Position numbers and translations under genes: made by a program. A DNA stretch of 50,200 nucleotides from the NCBI GenBank assembly GCA_018066805.1, contig JAGPVX010000034.1:1-50200 (forward strand). The letters are read 5' to 3'. This DNA is from Paraperlucidibaca sp. (GTDB lineage Bacteria; Pseudomonadota; Gammaproteobacteria; Pseudomonadales; Moraxellaceae). Every line of letters begins with the position of its first letter. Position 1 is the stretch's first letter. Below, one piece after another: positions 32,747 through 44,133 of this stretch. The notes below the pieces were generated by a model. The model worked only from the letters and a program-made list of their open reading frames with translations. It searched no databases and was not told the DNA's origin.

Positions 32747-35461
32747 TTACAAGCTACGCTTGATGATTTGAACTTCATAGACTTCGATTTTGTCGCCCGC
32801 CTGGATGTCTTTGTAGCCTTTAATAGCTAGGCCACATTCCATGCCATTGCGGACTTCAGCAACGTCATCTTTGAAGCGGCGTAATGACTCGAGCTCACCT
32901 TGGAACACCACCACATCCTGACGCAAAATGCGGATGGGTTTGTTACGGAACAGGCTGCCTTCGAGCACCATACAGCCAGCAGCATGACCAAATTTCGAGG
33001 AGTGGAATACCTCACGAACTTCAGCCATACCCACGATATTTTCACGACGCTCAGGTGACAATAGACCAGACATTGCCGCTTTTACATCATCGATTAATTC
33101 ATAAATGATGCTGTAGTAACGCAGATCGATACCATCATTTTGGCACTTAGCGCGAGCGGCGTTATCGGCACGCACGTTGAAGCCAAGCACGACTGATCCA
33201 GTCGATTCCGCCAAGTTGACATCAGATTCTGCAATCGCGCCAACACCTGAGCTGACGATTTTCACCACCACCTCTTCTGTGCCCAAATCATGCAGCGCAG
33301 CGGTGAGAGCTTCGAGCGAACCACGAACATCGGTTTTCAATACGATATTGACACTGGCAGCTTCTTTTTTGCCCATATTGGCAAAAACGTTTTCCAGCTT
33401 CATGGCTTGCTGTAAGTCCATGCGCACTTGGCGATCGCGAGCGATACGGAACTCAGCAACTTCGCGGGCTTTACGCTCATCGGTAACCACTAAGAACTCA
33501 TCACCAGCAGCTGGTGCATCTGGCAGACCCAAGATCTCAATCGGCATCGATGGACCCACGGATTTCACCAATTTGCCATTTTCATCAGTCAACGCACGGG
33601 CACGGCCATACATTGTGCCGGCCAAAACCAGGTCGCCTTTTTTCAACGTGCCTTTTTGTACCAATAACGTGGCTACAGCACCGCGACCTTTATCGATACG
33701 CGACTCAATGACCACACCTTGCGCAGCGCCTTCAGTCGAAGCGCGCAGCTCCAATACTTCGGCTTGCAGCAGGATGGCATCGAGCAAATCATCTATGCCT
33801 TCACCTGAGTGTGCGGAGAGCTTGATGATCTGTGCATCGCCGCCCCACTCTTCCGGCACAACGCCTTTCGCGGACAGTTCATTCTGCACACGATCAGGAT
33901 CGGCAGACTCTTTATCCATTTTGTTGATGGCAACAATCAGCGGCACATTAGCAGCGCGCGCATGATCGATAGCTTCAGCCGTTTGTGGCATCACACCGTC
34001 ATCGGCAGCAACAACCAAAACCACGATATCAGTAGCCTTGGCACCGCGTGAACGCATGGCAGTAAATGCCGCGTGACCCGGAGTATCCAAGAAGGTAATC
34101 ATGCCGCGTGCTGTTTCCACGTGGTAAGCACCGATATGCTGAGTAATGCCGCCAACTTCACCGGCAGCTACTTTGGCGCGACGAATCGAGTCAAGCAAAG
34201 AGGTTTTGCCGTGATCAACGTGGCCCATGATGGTTACAACTGGCGCACGTGGCGCGTCATCACCATGATCGACGATTGAATCCATCAACGAGTCTTCTAG
34301 CGCTGTGTCGCTGACGAATACAGCCGTATGGCCCATTTCTTCAACAACCAATGCCGCTGTTGCCTGATCAATAGCTTGGCTCTCAGTGACCATTTCGCCC
34401 ATTTTCATCAGCACACGAATGACATCGCGCGATTTGCGAGCCATTTTTTGTGCTAAATCACTGACGACAATTTGTTCACCAATAGCAACTTCGTACACCT
34501 GCTTCTCCACAGGCTTCTCGAAGCCATGCTTTTTCGACAGAGCGCTGGTTAAGGTGCGATTAACAGGGCGGAACGCCTGCTCTTCGCGCTTTTTCGGGCC
34601 TCTTTTACCACCGCGCGATGGCGTTGCACTGCCTCGCTTAATTGCGCGGTCTTCACGTGCAAATGAGTCTTCATAGGCCACGCCTACCAAGCCTTTTGCC
34701 AATGGGGCATCTACGGCAGGCGCCGCTACCTCTTTACGACCAGCTAAATCAGCGGCGATTAAGCGCGCTTGCTCTAGGGTTTTTTCACGAGCTTTATCTT
34801 CAGCTTCGCGGCGGACAATATCTTCTTGGCGCTTGCGTGCTTCATCAGCAACGCGTGTTTTCGCTGCCTCTTCTTCGCGACGCGCTTTCTCTTCCGGGGT
34901 TTCCAGTCGCTTAATATCGACTTTCGGCACACTCAGTTTGCGCGCATCTTTTGATTCGTTGCCTAATTGCTTGCGCGCATCTTCAGCGGCCTTACGAGCC
35001 TCTTCTTCAGCAGCGGCAATACGAGCGTCTTCAGTGGCACGCTTCTCGGCATCAATAATGGCTTGCTTAGCTTCTTCAACTTGACGAGCAGCAGCTTCAA
35101 TAGCCAAACGCAAAGCTTCTTCGGCTTCGCGACTCTGGTCTTCCTGCACTTCGAGATCAGAACGCTTAACATAGGTGCGAGTTTTACGCACTTCTACGTT
35201 GACGGTTTTAGCGCGGCCACCTGCAGCCGGCGACGCCTTCAGCGTGCTTACTGTTTTGCGCTGCAAGGTAATTTTTTGAGGCGCGCCCGCTTGCTCGCCA
35301 TGAGCGCGCTTGAGGTGTGCCAACAGCTGCTGCTTCTCGCTATCTGAAACAGCATCTGTGGCACTTTTATGACTGAGACCGGCTTCGCTCATTTGCGCAA
35401 GCAGATTCTCAACAGGACGACCGACCGTGTCGGCTAATTCTTTAACTGTAACTTCAGCCAT
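32747..35461 (-). CDS. infB: Translation initiation factor IF-2
   Basis: GTPase that brings fMet-tRNA to the 30S subunit and promotes subunit joining. At 904 aa it includes the N-terminal IF2N domain ([22 protein letters not shown]), a long charged coiled-coil Ala/Glu/Lys/Arg linker (~110-290), and the G domain: G1 [13 protein letters not shown]2 [12 protein letters not shown]3 DTPGHAAF, G4 NKMD. The C-terminal beta-barrel and fMet-binding C2 domain end the protein. The internal linker is of the type that gives short IF2 isoforms by internal starts in E. coli; not shown here. It sits between nusA and rbfA. Confidence 0.97.
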   Translation of the reverse strand: MAEVTVKELADTVGRPVENLLAQMSEAGLSHKSATDAVSDSEKQQLLAHLKRAHGEQAGAPQKITLQRKTVSTLKASPAAGGRAKTVNVEVRKTRTYVKRSDLEVQEDQSREAEEALRLAIEAAARQVEEAKQAIIDAEKRATEDARIAAAEEEARKAAEDARKQLGNESKDARKLSVPKVDIKRLETPEEKARREEEAAKTRVADEARKRQEDIVRREAEDKAREKTLEQARLIAADLAGRKEVAAPAVDAPLAKGLVGVAYEDSFAREDRAIKRGSATPSRGGKRGPKKREEQAFRPVNRTLTSALSKKHGFEKPVEKQVYEVAIGEQIVVSDLAQKMARKSRDVIRVLMKMGEMVTESQAIDQATAALVVEEMGHTAVFVSDTALEDSLMDSIVDHGDDAPRAPVVTIMGHVDHGKTSLLDSIRRAKVAAGEVGGITQHIGAYHVETARGMITFLDTPGHAAFTAMRSRGAKATDIVVLVVAADDGVMPQTAEAIDHARAANVPLIVAINKMDKESADPDRVQNELSAKGVVPEEWGGDAQIIKLSAHSGEGIDDLLDAILLQAEVLELRASTEGAAQGVVIESRIDKGRGAVATLLVQKGTLKKGDLVLAGTMYGRARALTDENGKLVKSVGPSMPIEILGLPDAPAAGDEFLVVTDERKAREVAEFRIARDRQVRMDLQQAMKLENVFANMGKKEAASVNIVLKTDVRGSLEALTAALHDLGTEEVVVKIVSSGVGAIAESDVNLAESTGSVVLGFNVRADNAARAKCQNDGIDLRYYSIIYELIDDVKAAMSGLLSPERRENIVGMAEVREVFHSSKFGHAAGCMVLEGSLFRNKPIRILRQDVVVFQGELESLRRFKDDVAEVRNGMECGLAIKGYKDIQAGDKIEVYEVQIIKRSL

Positions 35462-35497
35462 GGGGCGTTTACTCCGCTTCTGAGAAGGTGGCCCGGC

Positions 35498-36970
35498 TTA
35501 TTGAAACCAGGGCTCACGCGCCTTCATGATCAATTGGGCTGCGATATCGTCGTTAATGCCGTCGATATCATTAATGTCATCAATGGCTTGCTCAGCCAAA
35601 TCTTCCATGGTGACAATGCCGCGTGCAGCCAAGGCAAAGGCCACTTTGCGATCCATCCCTTCCATGCCAAGCAGATCTTCTGCTGGCTCACTGGCGCCTT
35701 CTTCAGACACCAGCGCTTTGGTCAGCAACACATCTTTTGCGCGCTGACGTAATGCGTCTACTAATTCATCATCAAAATCTTCGATAGCCTGCAGCTCTTC
35801 CAGCGGCACATAAGCCACTTCTTCAAGTGAGCTGAAACCTTCATTTACCAAGATAATCGCAATGTCTTCATCGATGCCCAAGTCTTTCATAAAGGCGTCG
35901 ACAAAGTGCTGTGCTTCACCTTCTTGCTTGGTTTGGGCATCAGCAACGGTCATCACGTTTAAGCGCCAGCCGCTAAGCTCAGAGGCTAGTCGCACGTTTT
36001 GACCACCACGACCAATGGCCATGGCTAGTTGATCTTCTTCTACCGCTACATCCATGGTGTGGCTGTCTTCATCGACAACGATGGAGGCAACTTCAGCTGG
36101 CTGCAGCGCGTTAATAACGAACTGAGCGGGGTTATCGTCCCAAAGCACGATATCGACACGCTCACCGCCGAGCTCACCAGAGACGGCCTGCACACGCGAA
36201 CCGCGCATACCGATACAGGCGCCTTGCGGATCAATGCGGTGATCATTGCTTTTCACTGCGAGCTTGGCGCGTACACCAGGGTCGCGAGCAGCAGCACGAA
36301 TAGAGATAATTTCTTCGCCAATTTCCGGCACTTCAATGCGGAATAGCTCAATGATCATTTCTGGGCGTGAGCGCGACATCAGCAGTTGTGCGCCACGGCC
36401 TTCGGCATTGACGTCAAACAAGACGGCCCGCAGACGATCACCCATGCGGAAGTTTTCGCGCGGCAACATTTCTTCGCGCGCCAAATACGCTTCGGCGTTA
36501 CCGCCGAGATCAACGATCAGGCCATCACGCGTAGTTTTCTTAACGATGCCGGAGAGAATTTCGCCGACACGGTCACGGTAAGCATCGACCACCAAAGCAC
36601 GCTCAGCTTCACGAACTCGCTGCACGATAACTTGCTTAGCGGTTTGCGCAGCAATACGACCAAAAGCTTCGGACTCAATTTTTTCTTCGACGATATCGCC
36701 AAGCTTCAAGCCTTTTTCTTCTACGTCGCTAATTGCTAGCTGCATCGCAGGGATTTCGTGATCTTCATCAGCAACGACTTCCCAAAAACGGAAGGTTTCG
36801 TACTCGCCGGTACGGCGATCGATAGCGACGCGAATATTGATCTCGTCGTTTTCAAAGCGCTTAACGGTGGCAGCGGCTAGCGCCTCCTCCAGTGCTTGGA
36901 AGATGACTTCGCGGCTAACGCCTTTTTCGTTGCTGACTGAATCCACAACCAACAGGATTTCTTTGCTCAT
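35498..36970 (-). CDS. nusA: Transcription termination/antitermination protein NusA
   Basis: RNA polymerase-associated factor for pausing, termination and rRNA antitermination. A 490-aa protein: N-terminal RNAP-binding domain (1-~130), S1 domain ([17 protein letters not shown]), KH1 and KH2 ([34 protein letters not shown]). Two acidic helical repeats at the C-terminus (~365-425 and ~435-490) are the E. coli-type AR1/AR2, which contact the RNAP alpha CTD and lambda N. I chose the ATG at 36970 (MSKEILL): it starts the conserved domain, while the upstream 32 codons overlap rimP. Confidence 0.96.
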   Translation of the reverse strand: MSKEILLVVDSVSNEKGVSREVIFQALEEALAAATVKRFENDEINIRVAIDRRTGEYETFRFWEVVADEDHEIPAMQLAISDVEEKGLKLGDIVEEKIESEAFGRIAAQTAKQVIVQRVREAERALVVDAYRDRVGEILSGIVKKTTRDGLIVDLGGNAEAYLAREEMLPRENFRMGDRLRAVLFDVNAEGRGAQLLMSRSRPEMIIELFRIEVPEIGEEIISIRAAARDPGVRAKLAVKSNDHRIDPQGACIGMRGSRVQAVSGELGGERVDIVLWDDNPAQFVINALQPAEVASIVVDEDSHTMDVAVEEDQLAMAIGRGGQNVRLASELSGWRLNVMTVADAQTKQEGEAQHFVDAFMKDLGIDEDIAIILVNEGFSSLEEVAYVPLEELQAIEDFDDELVDALRQRAKDVLLTKALVSEEGASEPAEDLLGMEGMDRKVAFALAARGIVTMEDLAEQAIDDINDIDGINDDIAAQLIMKAREPWFQ

Positions 36971-36998
36971 GATGTGGGCCCTGCTTCTTCGTGTTCTA

Positions 36999-37466
36999 TC
37001 AAAAGGTCGGAACGATATTTGCCTTATCGATACTGACAAACGGAATATCAAACTCGATGCCATCAACCAACAATGTCACCGTAGCCTCTGTGCAGCGCTG
37101 CATGGCGCCTTTGAAGCGGCGGCGACCCTGTAGCGGAGCAGTAAGACGTATATTCATTTCTTCGCCAACGTAGGCGGCGTATTGGTCGGGATGGAATAAG
37201 CCCCGATCCCAGCCTGGCGACGATACTTCCAGTGTGTACTCTCCAGCAATAGGATCTTCAACATCCATCACGCCGCTGATTTGATGACTAATGCTTGAGC
37301 AGTCATCAATGCCGACACCGGCTTCACGATCGGTATCGATAAAAACACGTAATACCGAATGCCTGCCCTGCTGAAAAAACTCGACACCCCAAAGCTGGAA
37401 GTCACAAGACTCCACTACGGGCTGCAGCAGTTGCGTTAACTCTTCAATCTTCTTCGAGATGGCCAT
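36999..37466 (-). CDS. rimP: Ribosome maturation factor RimP
   Basis: Needed for 30S assembly (binds S12 and S19 precursors). A 155-aa two-domain protein: alpha/beta N-terminal part ([27 protein letters not shown]) and Sm-like C-terminal part. The motif [23 protein letters not shown] is diagnostic of the family. It starts the rimP-nusA-infB operon; tRNA-fMet lies upstream, as metY does in E. coli. The upstream gap contains two hairpin terminators. Confidence 0.96.
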   Translation of the reverse strand: MAISKKIEELTQLLQPVVESCDFQLWGVEFFQQGRHSVLRVFIDTDREAGVGIDDCSSISHQISGVMDVEDPIAGEYTLEVSSPGWDRGLFHPDQYAAYVGEEMNIRLTAPLQGRRRFKGAMQRCTEATVTLLVDGIEFDIPFVSIDKANIVPTF

Positions 37467-37518
37467 TTTGCCCGTCTCTCCCAGCGCCTAACTCTGGCGA
37501 TTTACAAATTTCAGAAAC

Positions 37519-37540
37519 AAAAAATGGGCCTCAATGCCCA
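37519..37540 (-). terminator. Attenuator-type terminator in the rimP leader
   Basis: On the minus strand TGGGC, 6-nt loop, GCCCA, then TTTTTTGTTTC. It lies about 53 bp before the rimP start, inside the leader, so it would cut off the operon unless read through. Just upstream (37546-37580) is a compound stem: CGGCAG / CTGCCG enclosing CCCGGT-GAC-ACCGGG. This matches the arrangement of the conserved rimP-leader RNA described in Gammaproteobacteria. Confidence 0.7.
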
Positions 37541-37589
37541 CGTTGACGGCAGCCCGGTGACACCGGGTATCACCTGCCGCGAGACCTAT

Positions 37590-37618
37590 AAAAAAGCCCA
37601 CTATAAGTGGGCTTTTTT
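37590..37618 (-). terminator. Intrinsic terminator after tRNA-fMet
   Basis: Six As, GCCCACT, 3-nt loop ATA, AGTGGGC, six Ts: symmetric. On the minus strand it follows the tRNA 3' end by 15 bp, and precedes the structured rimP leader. Confidence 0.85.
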
Positions 37619-37632
37619 ACAAAGTCCGAATG

Positions 37633-37709
<77 letters not shown>

Positions 37710-37722
37710 TCAGAGGTTGCGA

Positions 37723-37751
37723 ACTGTAGGGACATGACACGGACTTGTCAA
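37723..37751 (-). promoter_or_regulatory. Promoter for tRNA-fMet / rimP-nusA-infB operon
   Basis: Perfect -35 TTGACA (37746-37751 minus), a 17-bp spacer, and -10 TACAGT (37723-37728). It lies 14 bp before the mature 5' end of tRNA-fMet, in the 110-bp gap between the two tRNA genes. Confidence 0.65.
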
Positions 37752-37819
37752 ACCCTTTCGCTACTGGCATTGCCAGTATTTACACTGAATTCACTGATCG
37801 CTCAGAAATTCAGCTAAAT

Positions 37820-37904
37820 TGGTGCGGAAGGGGGGACTTGAACCCCCACACCCGAAGGCACAGCCACCTCAAGGCTGCGTGTATACCAATTTCACCACTC
37901 CCGC
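37820..37904 (-). tRNA. tRNA-Leu (GAG)
   Basis: 85 nt with encoded CCA. Class II tRNA with a long variable arm (TGCCTTCGGGTGT region), anticodon loop CTTGAGG giving GAG, T-loop TTCAAGT, acceptor stem GCGGGAG/CTTCCGC. It sits between secG and tRNA-fMet, the same order as in Pseudomonas. Confidence 0.95.
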
Positions 37905-37950
37905 ATTGGTGTTTAATCCCGCCACCGGGACGCACAATAGTGCGATCGTT

Positions 37951-38307
37951 TTACTGCGCTGGTGCGACTGGCAAATCAGGGTTTGCCGGCGCTACTGGCG
38001 CTTTTCTCACGGGCAGTTCTGGCAAGCCAGGAATTGCTTGTGAATTTGGAGCGAGCGATGAAGTCAACGCACGCGAATGGTTTTTGGCATAAATTGCCAA
38101 GCCAAGGCTGGTTAGGAAGAAAACCAAAGCCAAAACTGCAGTCATCTTCGTCAGAAAACCAGTCGAACCTGAGCCGCCAAATACTGTACCTGATGCGCCC
38201 GAGCCAAAGGAGGCGCCCATTTCGGCACCCTTACCTTGCTGAACTAGAATCAGGCCTATCATGACCACTGCCACGATGATGTGCACAACCAACACCAGTG
38301 TTTCCAT
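37951..38307 (-). CDS. secG: Preprotein translocase subunit SecG
   Basis: Small inner-membrane subunit of SecYEG. Two transmembrane helices: METLVLVVHIIVAVVMIGLILVQQG and TAVLALVFFLTSLGLAIYA, joined by the glycine-rich GAEMGASFGSGASGTVFGGSGSTGF cytoplasmic loop characteristic of SecG. I favour METLVL at 38307 (118 aa), which lines up with E. coli SecG; ATG at 38313 adds two residues and is closer to the AGGA site. Pro/Ala-rich tail. Adjacent to tpiA and tRNA-Leu. Confidence 0.94.
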   Translation of the reverse strand: METLVLVVHIIVAVVMIGLILVQQGKGAEMGASFGSGASGTVFGGSGSTGFLTKMTAVLALVFFLTSLGLAIYAKNHSRALTSSLAPNSQAIPGLPELPVRKAPVAPANPDLPVAPAQ

Positions 38308-38318
38308 GCCCATTCATC

Positions 38319-39080
38319 CTATAGCGCGATCTGCCCAGCCGCTTGGCAAATCGCTAAAAATTCTGACGCCGACAAGGATGCTCCCCCGACCAACGCCCCA
38401 TCAATATCCGGCATGCTAAATAAGCCGGCCGCATTATCTGCTTTTACGCTGCCACCGTAAACAATGCGCAACGCATTTGCTGCATTAATATCGAAAGCAG
38501 CCACTACAGCCCGCAATGAAGCGTGCACAGCTTGCGCCTGCTCTGGCGTGGCAGTTAAGCCAGTGCCAATTGCCCACACAGGCTCATAGGCCAGAACGCC
38601 AGTGACCAATGCTTCAGCACCGTACTGTTCTAGCACTGCAACTAACTGCCGCGATACCACTGCAAGCGTTTCACCTGCCTCGCGCTCAGCCAGCGTCTCA
38701 CCCACACAAAGCACCGCAGACAAGCCTGCGCCACGCAGTGCAGCAAATTGCGCCGCCACCAAGGCATCGGATTCACCGGCACCTTGGCGCCGCTCCGAGT
38801 GGCCAACTAAGGCACCCGCGAGCTTGAAATCTTGCATCATGGCCACCGAGCAATCGCCGGTGTAAGCGCCAGAGGCGTGTGGCGAGATGGTTTGCGCCAT
38901 GACATTAATCGCGCAATCGTTCATCGCCTCGCTAGCTTGCTGCCAATAAGGCGCAGGCACAGCAATCGCAACATCCACACCAGCTAACTGCTCCGCGCCT
39001 TTTAAAGCGCCTAACAATGCTGCATTGGACTCGCGCAGACCATTCATTTTCCAGTTACCACCAACCCAGGGCTGACGCAT
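38319..39080 (-). CDS. tpiA: Triose-phosphate isomerase
   Basis: Interconverts DHAP and glyceraldehyde-3-P. Catalytic residues: Lys in GNWKMNG near residue 10, His in VGHSERRQG, Glu in AYEPVWAIGTG. The phosphate-binding loops are IVYGGSVKADN and VGGASL. I chose the ATG at 39080 (MRQPWVGGNW, 253 aa) because AAGGA lies 8 nt upstream; ATG 39086 would leave only 2 nt. Gap to secG is 11 bp. Glycolytic enzyme in an information-processing cluster, as in Pseudomonas. Confidence 0.96.
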   Translation of the reverse strand: MRQPWVGGNWKMNGLRESNAALLGALKGAEQLAGVDVAIAVPAPYWQQASEAMNDCAINVMAQTISPHASGAYTGDCSVAMMQDFKLAGALVGHSERRQGAGESDALVAAQFAALRGAGLSAVLCVGETLAEREAGETLAVVSRQLVAVLEQYGAEALVTGVLAYEPVWAIGTGLTATPEQAQAVHASLRAVVAAFDINAANALRIVYGGSVKADNAAGLFSMPDIDGALVGGASLSASEFLAICQAAGQIAL

Positions 39081-39142
39081 AAACATATTCCTTGGCAGGC
39101 CGGCCTCGCGAGGTCGGCAATACTAGCGAAGCCGACGACGGC

Positions 39143-40480
39143 TTACAAGCAGTTGCGCACGGTCTCAGCAAGAGATTCTGCAAGCGCCTGCACTAATGGT
39201 GCATTTTGGCCTTCCACCATGACCCGAATTACCGGCTCTGTGCCAGATGCGCGCAGCAACACACGCCCCTGACCAGCCAACTGCTGCTCAGCATCGGCGA
39301 TGGCTTTTTGCACGCTCTCTTTGCTCATCACATCAACACGCTCTGCCAAGCGCACATTGATGAGCTGATGCGGAAACTTGCTCATGCCAGACTTCAAGTC
39401 AGCCAACGACTTACCACTCTCAACTATCGCTTTCAGCACTTGCAGCGCGGCGACGATCGCATCGCCTGTGCTCGACTTATCGAGGCAAACAATATGCCCA
39501 GAAGCCTCACCACCTAAACTCCAGCCTCTCTCATTGAGAGCAGCCATGACATAACGATCACCAACATTGGCGCGAACAAACTCAACGCCTAAGGCGGTGA
39601 TGGCTTTCTCAAGTCCAAAATTACTCATCAAAGTGCCAACAACGCCGCCAAGATCTTGACCGCTGCGCTGGCGCTCGCAAGCCATGACGTAGAGCAACTC
39701 ATCGCCATCAATGACTTCACCGCGATGATCGACCATGACAATGCGATCGCCATCGCCATCAAAGGCAATGCCGAGATCGGCTTTTTCGGCCAATACGCGC
39801 TGCTGTAGCGATTCAGGATGAGTAGAGCCAACTCCGTCATTAATGTTTTGACCGTTGGGCTCACAGGCATGACGAATCACCGTCGCGCCGAGCTCATCAA
39901 AAACGGCCGGCCCGACGTGATAGGTCGCACCGTGTGCACCATCGATGACGATTTTTAATCCACGCAGCGTTAAATGATAGGGAAATGTGGATTTGCAAAA
40001 CTCGATGTAGCGACCGCGCGCATCTTCTTGGCGCGTCACCTTGCCGAGCAAGTCAGGATTATCGATGGTCATTTCTTTATCGAGCCAAGACTCAATGCTG
40101 AGCTCAACCGCGTCGTCTAGCTTGCGGCCATCGGGGCCGAAAAACTTGATGCCATTGTCATGATAGGGATTGTGTGACGCTGAAATCACAATGCCTGCGC
40201 TGGCATGAAAAGCGCGCGTTAAATGCGCTACTGCCGGCGTTGGGATTGGCCCGAGCAAACGCACGCTAACACCAGCCGCTGAAAGGCCTGCTTCTAAGGC
40301 CGCTTCAAATAAATAACCGCTTAGCCGCGTGTCTTTACCCACTACGACCGATGCGCCTGCGGCATTCGCAGTCATGGCGCGACCAGCGGCCCAGCCTAGC
40401 TTCAGGGCAAACTCAGGAGTGATTGGATATTGACCTACCAAGCCGCGCACACCATCGGTGCCGAAATATTTTCTGCTCAT
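39143..40480 (-). CDS. glmM: Phosphoglucosamine mutase
   Basis: Converts glucosamine-6-P to glucosamine-1-P for UDP-GlcNAc, feeding peptidoglycan and LPS. Phospho-serine Ser102 is in [15 protein letters not shown]; Mg site DGDGDR; sugar-binding GEASGH; phosphate-binding RASGTEP. Starting at ATG 40480 ([10 protein letters not shown]) it has 445 aa, the same as E. coli GlmM, with AAGGAAA as the ribosome binding site. It follows folP after 11 bp. Confidence 0.96.
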   Translation of the reverse strand: MSRKYFGTDGVRGLVGQYPITPEFALKLGWAAGRAMTANAAGASVVVGKDTRLSGYLFEAALEAGLSAAGVSVRLLGPIPTPAVAHLTRAFHASAGIVISASHNPYHDNGIKFFGPDGRKLDDAVELSIESWLDKEMTIDNPDLLGKVTRQEDARGRYIEFCKSTFPYHLTLRGLKIVIDGAHGATYHVGPAVFDELGATVIRHACEPNGQNINDGVGSTHPESLQQRVLAEKADLGIAFDGDGDRIVMVDHRGEVIDGDELLYVMACERQRSGQDLGGVVGTLMSNFGLEKAITALGVEFVRANVGDRYVMAALNERGWSLGGEASGHIVCLDKSSTGDAIVAALQVLKAIVESGKSLADLKSGMSKFPHQLINVRLAERVDVMSKESVQKAIADAEQQLAGQGRVLLRASGTEPVIRVMVEGQNAPLVQALAESLAETVRNCL

Positions 40481-40491
40481 GATTTTCCTTG

Positions 40492-41325
40492 TCATTCCTG
40501 TGATTGTGCTTGCCAGAGCGCTAAGGCATCGGCTGTTTCACGAACATCATGTGTACGAATAATACGGGCGCCACGCTCAACCGCCAATACAGCTGCGGCT
40601 AAACCAGCTGCGGCGCGTGCATCGACTGCTGCGCCACCAAGAACCTGGCCAAGCATAGATTTGCGAGACATGCCCACAAGCAATGGCCCACCCAGCGCAT
40701 GCAAGCGCTCGAAATGCTTTAGCAGACTGAGGTTGTGACTTAATGTTTTGCCGAAGCCAAAGCCGGGATCGTATAGCAAGCGCTCAGCGGCTATACCGGC
40801 ATTTATGCATGCCTCTGCACGTTCCCGCAAAAACGCCATGACCTCATCACAAACACTGTCGTAATGCGGTCTTAGCTGCATGGTGTCGGGCTCGCCCTGC
40901 ATATGCATAAGACAGATAGGTAGTGACGTTGCTGCAGCTGCCGCCAGTGCGCCAGGTCGCTGCAATGCGCGCACGTCATTGATCAGGCCTGCGCCTGCAG
41001 ATGCACCTGCGGTGATTAATGCCGGCGTAGAGGTATCGAGAGAGATAATGACATCGAAGCGCTGATGGATGGCCTCGACTACTGGCATCACCCGGTCTAA
41101 CTCTTCATTGCTGGAGACTGGGGCAGCGCCAGGGCGTGTACTTTCACCACCGACATCAATAATGCCGGCACCGTCTTGGCACATTTTCTCAGCTAGACGT
41201 AAAGCGGCATCGATAGCGACGTAACGACCACCATCTGAAAATGAATCGGGGGTGACATTGAGCACCCCCATGACCACAGGCCGAGACAGATCAAGGTCAC
41301 GGCCGCCGCAGTGTAGTTGCGTCAC
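40492..41325 (-). CDS. folP: Dihydropteroate synthase
   Basis: Joins HMDP pyrophosphate to p-aminobenzoate to form dihydropteroate; the sulfonamide target. Signature [16 protein letters not shown] near the N-terminus, [52 protein letters not shown] and the C-terminal IIRTHDV. At 277 aa it is standard. Start is GTG 41325, with only a weak ribosome binding site. It sits 18 bp after ftsH, the E. coli and Pseudomonas order ftsH-folP-glmM. Confidence 0.95.
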   Translation of the reverse strand: MTQLHCGGRDLDLSRPVVMGVLNVTPDSFSDGGRYVAIDAALRLAEKMCQDGAGIIDVGGESTRPGAAPVSSNEELDRVMPVVEAIHQRFDVIISLDTSTPALITAGASAGAGLINDVRALQRPGALAAAAATSLPICLMHMQGEPDTMQLRPHYDSVCDEVMAFLRERAEACINAGIAAERLLYDPGFGFGKTLSHNLSLLKHFERLHALGGPLLVGMSRKSMLGQVLGGAAVDARAAAGLAAAVLAVERGARIIRTHDVRETADALALWQAQSQE

Positions 41326-41343
41326 TGCGCTACGCTCGTTAAA

Positions 41344-43278
41344 TCAGACGGCATCCGGAGCAGGTGTAGCGCTGTCGGCAACGTCATCTTTAGCTTCAGT
41401 TGGCGCTGTGGCATTGCCGCCACCAGTCGAGCCATCATCTGTCCAACCTTTTGGTGGACGCACTTCGCGACGCGCCATCAAGTCATCGATTTGCGGCGCA
41501 TCGATGGTTTCGTACTTCATCAGAGCCTCAGACATGGAGTCGAGAATGTCGCGATTTTCAACGAGCATTTCGCGTGCTCTGGCATAGCAGCGATCAATCA
41601 CCGAGCGCACTTCAATATCAATGTCGATGGCTGTTTGGCTGGAAACACTTTTGTGCTGAGTAACCGAGCGACCCAAAAACACCTCGCCCTCATCTTCCTC
41701 ATAGAGCAATGGGCCGAGCTTCTCCGACAAGCCCCATTTTGTGACCATATTGCGAGCAAGCTCGGTTGCGCGCTGAATATCGTTGCTCGCGCCAGTGGTC
41801 ACACCTTCAAAGCCTAGCGTCAACTCTTCGGCAATACGCCCGCCAAACAAGGAGCAGATATTGCCTTCAATGCCACGCTTAGACATCGAGTAGCGGTCTT
41901 CTTCCGGCAAGAACATAGTCACCCCGAGTGCGCGGCCACGAGGAATAATTGAGACTTTATAAACCGGGTCATGCTCAGGAACGAGGCGACCGACAATGGC
42001 ATGCCCCGCTTCGTGAAACGCCGTGTTCAGTTTTTCTTTCTCTGACATCACCATGGATTTGCGCTCAGCGCCCATCATGATTTTATCTTTGGCTTTCTCA
42101 AACTCATTCATGCTGACTTGCTTGAGGTTGCTACGAGCGGCAAATAGCGCCGCCTCGTTAACTAAGTTTGCCAAGTCGGCGCCAGAGAAGCCCGGCGTGC
42201 TGCGCGCCAATGTGTTGGGCACGACATCATTGCCCATCGGGATTTTGCGCATGTGCACAACCAAAATTTGCTCACGACCACGTACATCCGGCAAACCAAC
42301 AACCACTTGACGGTCAAAACGACCGGGGCGCAGCAAGGCTGTATCGAGCACATCGGGGCGGTTAGTAGCGGCGATGACGATGACACCTTCATTGCCCTCA
42401 AAACCATCCATTTCAACCAATAACTGGTTCAAGGTTTGTTCGCGCTCATCGTGACCACCGCCCATGCCGGCGCCGCGATGGCGGCCGACCGCATCGATTT
42501 CATCGATGAAAATAATGCATGGCGCCTGCTTTTTAGCCTGCTCAAACATATCGCGCACGCGGCTAGCGCCAACGCCGACAAACATCTCGACAAAATCTGA
42601 ACCTGAGATGCTGAAAAATGGCACTTTCGCTTCGCCAGCAATAGCTTTCGCTAACAGCGTTTTACCGGTGCCCGGCTGACCTACCATGAGAATGCCGCGA
42701 GGAATACGGCCACCGAGGTTTTGGAATTTGCCCGGATCGCGTAAGAACTCAACTACTTCGCTGACTTCTTCTTTGGCTTCGTCACAGCCGGCAACATCGG
42801 CAAAAGTGACTTTGATTTGATCTTCGGTGAGCTGACGTGCGCGTGACTTACCAAAGCTCATTGGGTTACCGCGACCGCCGCCGCCACCCATGCCGCCACT
42901 CATTTTCCGAGATAGAAAAATAAATAAAGCGACCATCAGCAAGATCGGGAATGCAGCAACTAATAGTTGCGACAACATGCCCTGCTGTTCAGGAGCGGCG
43001 CCTTCTACGGTCACTTTTTGACGTAGTAGCTGATTAATCAGATCTTTGTCTTCAGCGGGAGGGCGCACAGTTTCAAATTTAGCACCACCCGAACGCTGCC
43101 CAGTGATCAGGTCAGGCTGGATGCGCACGCTTTTAATCTCGCCTGCATCAACTGCAGCGACAAAGTCACTGTAATTCATCGCGGCGCTAGGCGCTTTTTG
43201 ATTGAAGCTACCGAAAACGTAGGCTAGTGCCCCTGCAACCAGTAACCACACCACGATGTTTTTGCCGAAATCATTCAC
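41344..43278 (-). CDS. ftsH: ATP-dependent zinc metalloprotease FtsH
   Basis: Membrane-bound AAA+ protease for quality control and for LpxC and sigma-32 turnover (roles known in E. coli). Two N-terminal transmembrane helices flank a periplasmic domain (~25-100). A Gly-rich linker precedes the AAA domain: Walker A GQPGTGKT (Gln replaces the common Pro), Walker [28 protein letters not shown]. The M41 zinc motif is HEAGH. At 644 aa it is normal. Acidic/Ala-rich tail. Adjacent rlmE, as in E. coli. Confidence 0.97.
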   Translation of the reverse strand: MNDFGKNIVVWLLVAGALAYVFGSFNQKAPSAAMNYSDFVAAVDAGEIKSVRIQPDLITGQRSGGAKFETVRPPAEDKDLINQLLRQKVTVEGAAPEQQGMLSQLLVAAFPILLMVALFIFLSRKMSGGMGGGGGRGNPMSFGKSRARQLTEDQIKVTFADVAGCDEAKEEVSEVVEFLRDPGKFQNLGGRIPRGILMVGQPGTGKTLLAKAIAGEAKVPFFSISGSDFVEMFVGVGASRVRDMFEQAKKQAPCIIFIDEIDAVGRHRGAGMGGGHDEREQTLNQLLVEMDGFEGNEGVIVIAATNRPDVLDTALLRPGRFDRQVVVGLPDVRGREQILVVHMRKIPMGNDVVPNTLARSTPGFSGADLANLVNEAALFAARSNLKQVSMNEFEKAKDKIMMGAERKSMVMSEKEKLNTAFHEAGHAIVGRLVPEHDPVYKVSIIPRGRALGVTMFLPEEDRYSMSKRGIEGNICSLFGGRIAEELTLGFEGVTTGASNDIQRATELARNMVTKWGLSEKLGPLLYEEDEGEVFLGRSVTQHKSVSSQTAIDIDIEVRSVIDRCYARAREMLVENRDILDSMSEALMKYETIDAPQIDDLMARREVRPPKGWTDDGSTGGGNATAPTEAKDDVADSATPAPDAV

Positions 43279-43346
43279 GCGACAACCTCCAGGTCAGCCG
43301 ACCTTGTTGTGGCAGCTTAAAGCTGCCGAGAGCGATGGACATTCCA

Positions 43347-43994
43347 TCACTTAGGCTCGCGGAGTCCGCTCGCCACTAAATATACTTCTCGCGAACGCGC
43401 TCGCGAGGCGTCTGGCTTACGCGCTTTCAACACCGCAAAGTGTTGCAAGATCGCTCGCCGATATTCTTCGTAACCTTCGCCATGAAAGGCCTTTACAACA
43501 AAAGTGCCTTTCGGGCGCAGAACTTGTACTGCCATATCTAATGCCAATTCGCATAAGTACATGGCTCGCGGCAAGTCCACCGAAGTGTTACCAGACATAT
43601 TGGGGGCCATATCACAAATTACAAGGTCCATAAGCTCGCCATTAAGCTCAGCCATGATGGCATCGTTAACTTCTTGCTCACGAAAATCGCCCTGAACAAA
43701 GGTTACATCTGGCAAAGCATCCATCGGCAAAATGTCAGTAGCAACTACTTTACCGCGACCATCCATCAGCCGACCCGCAACCTGACACCAGCTTCCTGGC
43801 GCCGAACCCAAGTCTAAAATATTCATGCCCGGGCGAATTAGCTTATCTTTTTCCTGCAGCTCAAGAAGCTTGTAGCTAGCGCGCGAACGGTAGCCATCCT
43901 GCCAAGCTTTTTGCACATAATGGTCGTCAAGATGCTCTTGCATCCAGATTTTGCTACGGCCAGAGAGCTTACGATTTGTGATTTTTGTGGCCAT
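43347..43994 (-). CDS. rlmE: 23S rRNA (uridine-2'-O-) methyltransferase RlmE
   Basis: Methylates U2552 in the A-loop of 23S rRNA late in 50S assembly. SAM-binding motif LDLGSAPGSWCQVAG, then DVTFVQGDF and VICDMAPNMSGN. The catalytic tetrad (K-D-K-E) is represented by Lys in RASYKLLEL, Asp in CDMAPN, Lys in TFVVKAFHGEGY and Glu near the C-terminus (SREVYLVASG). At 215 aa it matches E. coli (209). Divergent from yhbY across a 139-bp gap. Confidence 0.95.
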   Translation of the reverse strand: MATKITNRKLSGRSKIWMQEHLDDHYVQKAWQDGYRSRASYKLLELQEKDKLIRPGMNILDLGSAPGSWCQVAGRLMDGRGKVVATDILPMDALPDVTFVQGDFREQEVNDAIMAELNGELMDLVICDMAPNMSGNTSVDLPRAMYLCELALDMAVQVLRPKGTFVVKAFHGEGYEEYRRAILQHFAVLKARKPDASRARSREVYLVASGLREPK

Positions 43995-44133
43995 AACACC
44001 GACAACACTACAGACAATGCGAGAAAAACAGGAACTAGCGCCGACAACCCGCTAGAATAGGCACTCTTTTTACCAGAATTCGGCGAGTTTTGCCCTGCTA
44101 AATGCAGGCAACCGCCCTAGAGCTGAGGTTATC

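Noticed and set aside
33177-33965. 262-codon plus-strand frame within infB
   Set aside because: Ser/Thr/Ala-rich antisense shadow of a strongly coding gene; not a real protein.
37763-37777. ACTGGC-ATT-GCCAGT hairpin between the two tRNAs as a terminator
   Set aside because: No T-run on the minus strand; it lies upstream of the tRNA-fMet promoter and may only aid processing of the tRNA-Leu 3' end.
42429-42679. FtsH Walker A reading GQPGTGKT instead of GPPGTGKT, considered as a defect
   Set aside because: The Lys, Thr and glycines needed for ATP binding are intact and the changed position tolerates variation, so it is noted only in the annotation.
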